Shown: piece after piece, positions 7,943 through 14,977 of the stretch | How the letters are laid out: each line of letters begins with the position of its first letter | Numbering within the stretch: position 1 is the first letter of the stretch | NCBI GenBank assembly: GCA_964570205.1 | Contig: CAZMXI010000033.1 | Location: 1 to 32,705 of the forward strand | Reading direction: 5' to 3' | Origin: CAZMXI01 sp964570205 | Lineage (GTDB): Bacteria > Planctomycetota > Phycisphaerae > Tepidisphaerales > Tepidisphaeraceae | Length of the DNA: 32,705 bases | Notes under the pieces: model-generated | Seen by the model: the letters and a program-made list of their open reading frames with translations, nothing else | Told to the model about the DNA's origin: nothing | Databases searched by the model: none | Position numbers and translations under genes: made by a program

Positions 7943-8755
7943 CTATCCATCTTTCGCCCGCTTGCGCAACTGCGAATCGAGGTCGATCTCATCAGCAGCG
8001 TCCTCGTCCGTCACCTTCCCTCCAAACAGGCTCGTGCCGATCCGCACCATCGTCGCGCCCTCGAGAATCGCCTGCTCGTAATCGTTGCTCATCCCCATGC
8101 TCAGGTGCTTGAACGCGCCGCCGCCGATCTTGTTCCAGCGCATCTCCTCGAAAATCTCCCGCGTCCGCGCGAAGACCCTGCGAGCCTCGGCCACGTCCTC
8201 CGTCAGCGGCGCCATGGTCATCAGCCCGACCATCTGAAGGTTGGGCATCGAGTCAATCTGTTCGGCCAGGTGGGTCGCCGCCCCCACCGCAACCCCGAAC
8301 TTGCTCGATTCGCCGCTGGCGTTCACCTCCAGAAGGACAGGCACGCGCCGGCTGAGCCTGCCGGCGTGCACATCCAGTTCTTCCGCCAGCCGCAGGCTGT
8401 CCACGCTGTGAATCACATCCACCAGCGGCAGGACGGACTTCACCTTGTTGCGCTGCAGGTGCCCGATCATGTGCCACCGCAGCCGCGGCGGCAGCCCCTC
8501 GTCGCCGCGGGCCATGCCGCGCTGATAAAACTCATTGATCTGCGCCGCCCGCTGCGTCAGCGCCTGCACCCGGCTCTCGCCCAGATCACCCACGCCAAGC
8601 TGGATGATCTCGCGAATCTGCTCCGGCGCCGCCGACTTGGTCACAGCAACCAGCGTCACCTCACGCTGATCTCGACCGGCCTGCGCGCACGCCGCCGCGA
8701 TCCGCTCGCGGACCTCGCTCAACCGGTCTGCCAATGGCGATCTCCTGGCGGCCAC
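7943..8755 (-). CDS. yggS: YggS/PLPBP family pyridoxal-phosphate homeostasis protein
   Basis: 270 residues, cytoplasmic. The family binds PLP on a single alanine-racemase-like barrel without known catalysis and keeps vitamin B6 and amino-acid pools in balance. The PLP lysine is K40 in TLVAVTKSA. Other family signatures are present: GESRVQ, RWHMIGHLQRNK, HSVDS, VNASGESSKFG, MGMSNDYEQAI and VRIGTSLFG. Length is a little above the usual 220-240 because of extra N- and C-terminal tails. The start is a GTG at 8755, supported by AGGAGG (8763-8768) seven bases upstream. It leads the operon with the two unknown membrane proteins. In many bacteria yggS sits next to membrane or cell-division genes. Confidence 0.95.
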   Translation of the reverse strand: MAARRSPLADRLSEVRERIAAACAQAGRDQREVTLVAVTKSAAPEQIREIIQLGVGDLGESRVQALTQRAAQINEFYQRGMARGDEGLPPRLRWHMIGHLQRNKVKSVLPLVDVIHSVDSLRLAEELDVHAGRLSRRVPVLLEVNASGESSKFGVAVGAATHLAEQIDSMPNLQMVGLMTMAPLTEDVAEARRVFARTREIFEEMRWNKIGGGAFKHLSMGMSNDYEQAILEGATMVRIGTSLFGGKVTDEDAADEIDLDSQLRKRAKDG

Positions 8756-8762
8756 TGCACTG

Positions 8763-8768
8763 CCTCCT
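8763..8768 (-). promoter_or_regulatory. Shine-Dalgarno for the GTG start of yggS
   Basis: AGGAGG on the minus strand, seven bases before GTG at 8755. No ATG with a comparable site exists nearby, so this decides the unusual start codon. Confidence 0.65.
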
Positions 8769-8905
8769 CGTCCTCAACCGGCGGGTCCACAGCATACGAT
8801 CCATGCATGCGGCGGCGGGCCAGCCGGCTCGCCCGAAAACGCCTGCGTCGGACGGTTCCATTATAACGGCCGGCCCGCGCACCGGTAGCATCCACACCGC
8901 AAGAA

Positions 8906-8932
8906 CGCCCGGGCCGCGGACAGGCCCGGGCG
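8906..8932 (-). terminator. terminator hairpin after the cyclophilin gene
   Basis: A perfect 10-bp GC-rich stem (CGCCCGGGCC at 8906-8915, GGCCCGGGCG at 8923-8932) with a seven-base loop, 39 bases after the cyclophilin stop on the minus strand. It is followed in that direction by TTCTT, a weak U-tract. It separates the cyclophilin from yggS. Confidence 0.65.
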
Positions 8933-8971
8933 ATTATCTCCGGCGTTGCGGCAAGTGCGGCAATTCGCCGC

Positions 8972-9535
8972 TTACTTCTCTTCGATCTTCACGCTCTTGA
9001 TCGCATCGCCGCGCTCGATCGCATTCACGATATCCTGTCCCTGACGCACCTGGCCGAACACCGTGTGCTTGCCGTCCAGCCACGGCGTGTCCTTGTGCGT
9101 GATGAAAAACTGGCTGCCGTTGGTATTCGGGCCGGCGTTGGCCATCGACAGCACTCCGCCCCTGTCGTGCTTGCGCGGATTGTCCCTGGTCTCATCCTCA
9201 AACCGGTATCCCGGCCCGCCACGCCCCGTTCCCGTCGGGTCGCCGCCCTGGATCATGAAATCCTTGATCACGCGGTGGAAAACCGTCCCGTCGTAGAACC
9301 CTTCCCTGGCCAGGAAAACGAAGTTATTGACCGTCTTGGGCGCATCCTTGGCAAACAGCTCGATCACGATCTTGCCCTTGGTCGTGTCCACCGTCGCCAC
9401 ATAGGACTTCTTCGGATCAATCTTCATCTCCGGCGGCTTGTCCCACTGCTTGCGCTTGCCCTCGTCGGCCGCCTTGCAGGCCACCGGAGCCACCAGCACC
9501 GCCAATGTCATCAACGCAGCCAACATCCTGACCAT
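8972..9535 (-). CDS. exported cyclophilin-type peptidyl-prolyl isomerase
   Basis: 187 residues. Catalyses cis-trans isomerisation of X-Pro bonds in proteins outside the cytoplasm. An N-terminal signal (MLAALMTLAVLVAPVACKAA) is followed by a complete bacterial-type cyclophilin domain. Core motifs are present: FHRVIKDFMIQGGDPTGTG (with the catalytic Arg of FHR), GVLSMANAGPNTNGSQFFIT and LDGKHTVFGQV. The Cys in PVAC might be read as a lipobox, but the -3 Pro is poor, so ordinary cleavage after AA is more likely. The ATG at 9535 has AAAGGAA about nine bases upstream. The frame stays open far upstream, but only this start yields a signal peptide directly. Divergent from the Uma2-type gene. Confidence 0.95.
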   Translation of the reverse strand: MVRMLAALMTLAVLVAPVACKAADEGKRKQWDKPPEMKIDPKKSYVATVDTTKGKIVIELFAKDAPKTVNNFVFLAREGFYDGTVFHRVIKDFMIQGGDPTGTGRGGPGYRFEDETRDNPRKHDRGGVLSMANAGPNTNGSQFFITHKDTPWLDGKHTVFGQVRQGQDIVNAIERGDAIKSVKIEEK

Positions 9536-9667
9536 GTCTGTCGTTCCTTTCGGTTGAGTGCGGGCATCATACGCCATCATCGCCGCCTTGTCAGTCCCGA
9601 TGTGACACGCCCCACGCATCGTCTTGGGATTTGATTCAAGGGATGCACGATGCGATGATAGGCGCCG

Positions 9668-10297
9668 ATGCCTACGATGAGCATGTCCGTGCGTCCTTTC
9701 GAGCCCGGCAGTTACGGCTGGACGGCAGAAGACCTGGGCCATCCCGAAATCGCCCGCCGGTGGGACAACGGTGCTTATGAGATCATCGAAGGCGTGTTGG
9801 CCAGCATGCCCCCAGTGACCTTTGACGGCGGGATCTCGCTTTTCCGGCTCGTCAAGGCCATCGAACGGCACCTCGAACGGCAGGATGCCACGGGCGAATT
9901 CGCCACCCGCGCCACCCTCATCCTGAACGACACCCGAATCGTCAACGTCGATGCGCTTTTTGTCACCCCCGAATACGCCCGCGCCCAGCGCGAGGCCTGC
10001 GCCAGGCTTGGATCGGGTAACCACAGGTTCGGACGAAGCACGATGCCGCCCCCCCTCGTTATCGAATCGACTATCCCGGGTTACGAAAGCCACGATCGGG
10101 TAAACAAACTCGGCTGGTACGCCGCCGCGGGAATTCCTCACTATTGGATATTGGACGCCTTTCGGCAAACCCTCGATTGCCTGGTTCTCGATGGCGCGCA
10201 GTACCGCATTCACCAGTCCACCCCAGGCCAATCCACCATCCAGCCCGCCCTCTTTCCCAACCTGACCATCAGCGCCGCCAAGCTCTGGGCGGATTGA
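9668..10297 (+). CDS. Uma2 family (DUF820) restriction-nuclease-fold protein
   Basis: 209 residues. Uma2 proteins have a PD-(D/E)xK nuclease fold and are abundant in cyanobacteria and planctomycetes; their biological role is poorly known. Here the family pattern reads YEIIEGVL (N-terminal helix and strand), IVNVDALFV (D95), PPPLVIEST (E133), then D143 and K147 ahead of WYAAAGIPHYWILDA. The usual active-site acidic residues and lysine therefore appear present. No signal peptide or membrane segment. The start is uncertain: ATGs at 9668, 9677 and 9683 all lack a strong ribosome-binding site. It stands alone between divergent cyclophilin and convergent ymdB (three-base gap). Confidence 0.88.
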   Translation: MPTMSMSVRPFEPGSYGWTAEDLGHPEIARRWDNGAYEIIEGVLASMPPVTFDGGISLFRLVKAIERHLERQDATGEFATRATLILNDTRIVNVDALFVTPEYARAQREACARLGSGNHRFGRSTMPPPLVIESTIPGYESHDRVNKLGWYAAAGIPHYWILDAFRQTLDCLVLDGAQYRIHQSTPGQSTIQPALFPNLTISAAKLWAD

Positions 10298-10300
10298 TCG

Positions 10301-11152
10301 CTACCCCTCTTCCTTGACATCCTTGCCGCGCGCGTCATCGGCGTCATAGGCCGCGTCGGAGTTGCCACCGCACACCTCGATGCGCTCGACCGCCAGCGCA
10401 CGCCCCGTATCAGGATCCACTTCCGCGTACAGGCCGCACATCCGCACATCCGCCGTCGCCACCTCGAAAGGAACGGGCATGCCCGTGGTCATGTGCTTCA
10501 GCACGCGGTCCTTCCGCCGGCCCAGCACCGAGTCATACGGGCCGCACATGCCCACATCGCTGATGTAGGCCGTGCCGCCGGGCAGGATCTTGGCGTCCGC
10601 CGTCGGTATGTGCGTGTGCGTGCCGAAAACCACCGACACCCGGCCATCCATCCAATGCCCCAATGCCACCTTCTCGCTCGATGCCTCGGCATGCACATCG
10701 CAGATGCACACTTTGACGCTCGCCGGCAGGTTGTCCAGCACCCAGTCGGTCGTCGCGAACGGGTCGTCCGAGGGCAGGTTGACGTAAATCCGCCCCAGCA
10801 CGCTGAAAATGCCCACCTGCACACCCGAATTCGTCGTCACCACCGTAAATCGCCGCCCAGCCGCGCCGCGCGCCAGGTTGGCCGGGCGGACGATGCGCTC
10901 CGAATTCTGCATCGTCGGGATGATGTCCGCCCGCCGGTAGACGTGGTCGCCCAGGGTGGCAACATCCACCCCATAGGATCGCAGCTTGTTGAACAGGTTC
11001 GTCGTGATCCCGCTGCCGCCGGCAATGTTCTCGGCGTTGGCCACAACCAGGTCGATCTGTCGCTCGCGAACCAGTTGAGGCAGTTTCTGATGGATCACCT
11101 GCCGGCCAGGCCGGCCCACGATATCGCCCAGACAAAGTACGCGCAAAGCCAT
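10301..11152 (-). CDS. ymdB: YmdB/TIGR00282-type metallophosphoesterase
   Basis: 283 residues, cytoplasmic. The family hydrolyses 2',3'- and 3',5'-cyclic nucleotides in vitro and affects biofilm and motility decisions in Bacillus. Metal-site motifs are visible: CLGDIVG (D10), NAENIAGG (E41), LGDH at 67-70, CDVHAEASSEK and GTHTHIPTAD. The third motif has Asp69 where I recall Asn in the Bacillus protein (GNH), a possible ligand change. An acidic tail (DAAYDADDARGKDVKEEG) extends past the usual end. It is 67 bases behind ktrA on the same strand, so co-transcription is likely. The start has no clear ribosome-binding site. Confidence 0.93.
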   Translation of the reverse strand: MALRVLCLGDIVGRPGRQVIHQKLPQLVRERQIDLVVANAENIAGGSGITTNLFNKLRSYGVDVATLGDHVYRRADIIPTMQNSERIVRPANLARGAAGRRFTVVTTNSGVQVGIFSVLGRIYVNLPSDDPFATTDWVLDNLPASVKVCICDVHAEASSEKVALGHWMDGRVSVVFGTHTHIPTADAKILPGGTAYISDVGMCGPYDSVLGRRKDRVLKHMTTGMPVPFEVATADVRMCGLYAEVDPDTGRALAVERIEVCGGNSDAAYDADDARGKDVKEEG

Positions 11153-11219
11153 TCATGCCATCTTACGCGCTCGGGCGGAAAAGAAGAAACGACGGCGGCG
11201 CGCGATCGGCTGGCGGCCG

Positions 11220-11876
11220 TCAGGGAATCTGCGCCACCTTGGCGAGGCTGTCGTCGCTGCCGGCGACAAGAAGGGCGTCGGATTCCTTAAGCACCTCGTC
11301 CGGGTCAACGGCGACAATGATCTTGTCGGTCAGCACATCATGGACCGCCACAACCGAGACTCCGAAGTCCCGCCGCAGGTTCAGCTCGCGCAGGGTCTTG
11401 TTCTTCCATGCGTTCGGCAGTGCCATTTCCTGGATGGAGAAGCCGGGCCCAAGCCGAACATAATTCAGCAATGCCGTCCCGCTCATGCGGGTGCCGAGGG
11501 CGACGGCCGACTCGCGCTCGGGAAAGATGGTCTCCGTCACGCCGACGCGTTCCATGACCCGGGCGTGCTCGCGAGAGATAACCTTCACATAGACGTCGTC
11601 AACGCCGAGATCGCGCAGGGCCAGGGTGGCCAGGATGCTGGCGGTGATGTCGTCTCCGGTGCTGACGACGCCGGCATCAGCGCCTTTGGCGCCGGCGCGT
11701 TCGAGAATCTGGAGGTCGCGGCCATCGCCGACGGCGGCGCGCGTGACGCGGGGGGCGATGCGGTCCACCTTGGATTCGGCAGGATCGATCGCGACAACTT
11801 CGTGGCCGGCGGCGTAAAGCGTCTCAGCGACGCTGGTTCCGAAGTTCCCAAGTCCGATGACGATAAAGCGTTTCAT
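11220..11876 (-). CDS. ktrA: KtrA-type RCK regulator of potassium uptake
   Basis: 218 residues, matching the single RCK_N + RCK_C layout of KtrA rather than the doubled TrkA. The N-terminal Rossmann motif GLGNFG (8-13) with D31 at the end of the second strand binds nucleotide (ATP/ADP or NAD). The C-terminal part (from about 140, SIQEMALPNAW onward) is the RCK_C domain, which in many bacteria binds c-di-AMP. It forms a ring under the KtrB channel at the inner face of the membrane. Start ATG at 11876 with TTGGAG seven bases upstream; a TTG 12 bases earlier is less likely. The gap to the ktrB stop is 15 bases, so the pair is an operon. Confidence 0.95.
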   Translation of the reverse strand: MKRFIVIGLGNFGTSVAETLYAAGHEVVAIDPAESKVDRIAPRVTRAAVGDGRDLQILERAGAKGADAGVVSTGDDITASILATLALRDLGVDDVYVKVISREHARVMERVGVTETIFPERESAVALGTRMSGTALLNYVRLGPGFSIQEMALPNAWKNKTLRELNLRRDFGVSVVAVHDVLTDKIIVAVDPDEVLKESDALLVAGSDDSLAKVAQIP

Positions 11877-11891
11877 CGAAGGCTCCAAAGC

Positions 11892-13234
11892 TTAACCGAC
11901 CGCCACCTGTTCGTAGGCGTAACGGAACTCGCCGGCGGGCGTGGTGCGCGCCATGGCAAGGGCGGCGGCGAGGGTCAGGGGACCCACCCTGCCGAGGAAC
12001 ATCAGCACGGTGATCGTGACGCGCCCGATGTCGGACAGGACACCAGTCAGGCCGGTGGACAATCCAACGGTATTCACGGCGCTGATGGCTTCAAAGGCCT
12101 GGTCGAGGAAGCGGAACCTTGGCCAGGCAGCGCCCTCGCTGATCGTAAGGATGAAAATGCCGAGAACGACGACAGTGACGCTGGCAACAACCAGGCCGAC
12201 GGCTCGCTGGATGGTCTCGTCCGGGACAGAGCGCCCCTGGAAACTGACGATTTCGCGGCCGCGGAAGCGTGCCCAGGCCAGCAGCGCCACCAGGGCCAAA
12301 GTCGTCGTCTTCAGACCCCCCGCCGTCGAACCGGGGGAACCGCCAACCATCATGAGCAGCATGGTGAGGAAACCGGTGCTCTCGCCGGTGCGGCCATAGT
12401 CGACCGAGTTGAACCCGGCGGTTCGCGGGGTCACGCTCATGAAAAGGGCGTTGATCGCCTTGTCGCCGGGGGTCAGGCCGTCGAGGGTCCGGGTCCACTC
12501 GAAGGACGCGAAGATGGGCCAGGGCGCGAGCACCAGGACGATCGTGGCGATGATGACGATGCGGCTGTGCAGGGAAAGTCGGAATCGGTGGCCGCGCCGC
12601 GTCGCCCGGCCGTGCAGATAGAGCTCTTCGAGTGTAAGGAAGCCGACGCCGCCCAGGATGACGAGCATCATGACGACAAGGAGGATGAACGGCTCCTTGC
12701 GGCAACTCATGAGGGAGTCTGAGAAGGTGGAGAAGCCGGCGTTGCAAAACGCGCTGACGGAGTGGAAGACGGCGGGCCAGGCCGCCCCCCGCCAGCCAAG
12801 GCGCGCTACCCAGCCGGCATAGAGCAGCACGGTGCCGACGAGCTCGACGAGGAGCGTGAATCGGACGACATCCAGAATGAGCCGCCGCGGCTCAATGCTG
12901 GCGGCGATTTCGGCGGATTCGCTGAAAAGAACCTCCTGCGAAAGGGAGAGTCGGCGTCCCAGGGCGACGATGACGACGCTCGTGAAGGTGATCATGCCGA
13001 GCCCGCCAAGCTGAATGAGCAGAAGGAGGAACGCCTGCCCCAGCGGTGTGAAACAGGTCGCGGTATCGACCACAATCAAGCCGGTCACGCAGACAGCGCT
13101 GGTGGATGTGAACACCGCATCCACCCATGACAAACCCGACCCGGTATAGAGCCCGGGAAGGTACCTGAGCCCCAGAGCACCGAGAAGAATGAGCAGTACG
13201 AAGGAGGCAACGAAGAGCTGGGCCGGAGTGAAGC
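11892..13234 (-). CDS. ktrB: KtrB/TrkH-type potassium channel subunit, 5' end lost in gap
   Basis: About 446 readable residues; the N-terminus runs into the ten-N gap. Polytopic K+ (often Na+-dependent) transporter with four pore repeats. Their filter segments are visible as TSTSAVCVTGL, HSVSAFCNAGFS, FMSVTPRTAGFN and ISAVNTVGLS, each with the filter glycine. A gating-loop-like GGSPGSTAGGLKTTT lies in the third repeat, as in KtrB. The first readable residues (FTPAQLFVASFVLLILLGAL) correspond to the very N-terminal helix of the family, so only some tens of residues are missing. The frame happens to stay open across the N run to 13415, but that upstream peptide looks non-coding. Operon with ktrA and probably ymdB. 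Confidence 0.9.
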
Positions 13235-13244
13235 NNNNNNNNNN
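13235..13244. other. assembly gap (ten N)
   Basis: Ten undetermined bases just upstream of the readable start of ktrB. The true gap length is unknown; ten N is often a placeholder. The start codon, ribosome-binding site and promoter of the ktr operon are not recoverable. Confidence 0.97.
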
Positions 13245-13550
13245 AAGCGGAGGCGCACCCACGGCCCCGGTCGGAATTCGACATCCCATCGGCCGATCGG
13301 AATTCTGTTGGAGCGAGCCACTTTGGTCGTAATCCGAGAAGGTGACAAGGATAAGGGGTCGGTGTATCCCGGGCAACCGCCGGGCGGGCGTTGGGCATTG
13401 GCCAACACCGGTCATTTCGCATAACTGCGGTGCGGAACATGGCTCCGTTTCGCGCCCTTCGAGAGTCTTGAGGATGGGATGGGGCGACGAGATGGATGAA
13501 AGAGAGTCGCCAGGCGGCTGGTTGTCGTCGCCCGCCCTTGCCCACGAGAT
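13245..13550. other. non-coding stretch beside the assembly gap
   Basis: About 300 bases between the gap and the phospholipase D gene. I see no coding region with a plausible start or composition. TCGGAATTC occurs twice in direct orientation (13271-13279 and 13297-13305), with a small ATCGGCCGAT palindrome between. It may hold the ktr promoter if the scaffold join is correct. Confidence 0.5.
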
Positions 13551-14822
13551 TCACAGCAGATACCTCGCCCGGTCCACCGCCCACTCGACGAACCGGTCCC
13601 ACCTTGGCCGCCGTCGCCATTCGCTCAGCCCGATGCGCCGGGCGTATCGTACGTCGTTCTCAAACAGGTCGCGCATCTGCTGGCCGAAAGGCTGGTTGCG
13701 GATGATCACGGACAGTTCGCAGTTGTATTCGATGCTGCGGTAGTCGAGGTTAGTCGACCCGATGATTGTTGTGTAGTCGTCGACACACAGCGTTTTGGCG
13801 TGCAACACCGCCCCCTGGCGTTCGTAGATCTCCACGCCGGCCGTCAGCAGCTTCTCGTAGAAGGACCGCGCCGCCACGAGCAGCAGCTTGACGTCGATTC
13901 GCCCGGGCAGCATCAGCCTCACGCGCACGCCTCGCCTCGCCGCGCGGCACAACTCGTCGATCAGGTCGTCCGGCGGCGCGAAGTACGACATCGTCAGCAG
14001 AATGCTCGACCTCGCCTCGCGCAGCACGCGCCGCAGCGCGGTTAGCGGGCTGCTTCGTGTCGGCACAGACGCCAGGATGCCGAAATCGCCCTGATCCACG
14101 TTGTGCAGCAATTCCACGCCGCGCAGCTTGCCGCCGTGCTGCACGTATCGCCATGTGCGGGCAAAAGCCATCATCAGCAGCCGCGCCGCCGGCCCGCGCA
14201 GGCCGATCGCATTGTCTCGCCAGGGAGGCTCCACCGCCGCCGAATGCACCACCCACGACCCGGCGTATTCGCCCCCGATGTTCAGCCCGCCCAGGCCGGC
14301 GATCTCGTCGTCGATGATCAGCAGTTTGCGGTGGTCGCGATTGAACGGCCGCCAACTGTACTTGCACTCCCACGGCTTCACGGGATGAAAACACCCCAGC
14401 CGCACCCCGGCCGCCGACATCCGCTCGAACATCGCCCCATCGGACTCAAAGCACCCGACTGCGTCATAGATCAGATAGACCGGCAATCCCTGTTGCGCCT
14501 TACGGCTCAGCAGGTCGGCGTAGGCCCGCCCGGTCGGGTCGCTGCGGAAGATGTAGACCTCCAGGCATATCCGTCGCTTGGCCGCCGCGATCGCGTCGTA
14601 TCCCGCGTGCAGCGCTTCGCCATCCTTGTAGAATCGCACGCTGGTGCCGTCGGCCAGCCGGATGCGCGGCGGCACAATCCAGCCGTCATCGTTGCTGCCG
14701 GGCTCTATGTTGATTCCAGCCGACGTGCCCGCCCGATCATGCGGCATCGCCACCGGCGGCTGCCACCGCCCGGCCACTTGACCGCGAGCCTGCTCGGCCG
14801 TGCCGTCCATCGGGCCTATCAT
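13551..14822 (-). CDS. phospholipase D superfamily protein, cardiolipin synthase B-like
   Basis: About 423 residues from ATG 14822; ATG 14810 is an alternative and neither has a strong ribosome-binding site. Two HKD motifs are complete: H164-x-K166-x4-D171 in RDHRKLLIIDDE and H341-x-K343-x4-D348 in LHAKTLCVDD, each followed by the usual GGLNIG or GSTNLD. Such enzymes transfer phosphatidyl groups, and the length, spacing and LEVYIFRSDPTGR segment fit bacterial cardiolipin synthases. There is no N-terminal pair of transmembrane helices as in ClsA, so it is closer to ClsB/YbhO. It would act at the inner face of the membrane. Divergent from the helicase gene. Confidence 0.9.
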   Translation of the reverse strand: MIGPMDGTAEQARGQVAGRWQPPVAMPHDRAGTSAGINIEPGSNDDGWIVPPRIRLADGTSVRFYKDGEALHAGYDAIAAAKRRICLEVYIFRSDPTGRAYADLLSRKAQQGLPVYLIYDAVGCFESDGAMFERMSAAGVRLGCFHPVKPWECKYSWRPFNRDHRKLLIIDDEIAGLGGLNIGGEYAGSWVVHSAAVEPPWRDNAIGLRGPAARLLMMAFARTWRYVQHGGKLRGVELLHNVDQGDFGILASVPTRSSPLTALRRVLREARSSILLTMSYFAPPDDLIDELCRAARRGVRVRLMLPGRIDVKLLLVAARSFYEKLLTAGVEIYERQGAVLHAKTLCVDDYTTIIGSTNLDYRSIEYNCELSVIIRNQPFGQQMRDLFENDVRYARRIGLSEWRRRPRWDRFVEWAVDRARYLL

Positions 14823-14977
14823 AGTGCAACAACGAGGTTGCGACACACCTCGCGAGGCGGATTCCGCCGCCGCGGCGCCCGGTGGTCGGGCGGGCACCGC
14901 TCACGCTGGCCAGTTGGCCGCGCGAGGTGGCCGCGCGAGTTGTCACCCGCCGCCGTCGCCGGTACCCTCACCCCAGC

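Noticed and set aside
13245..13415. N-terminal extension of ktrB across the N run
   Set aside because: The frame is open only by chance across undetermined bases; the peptide is not membrane-protein-like.
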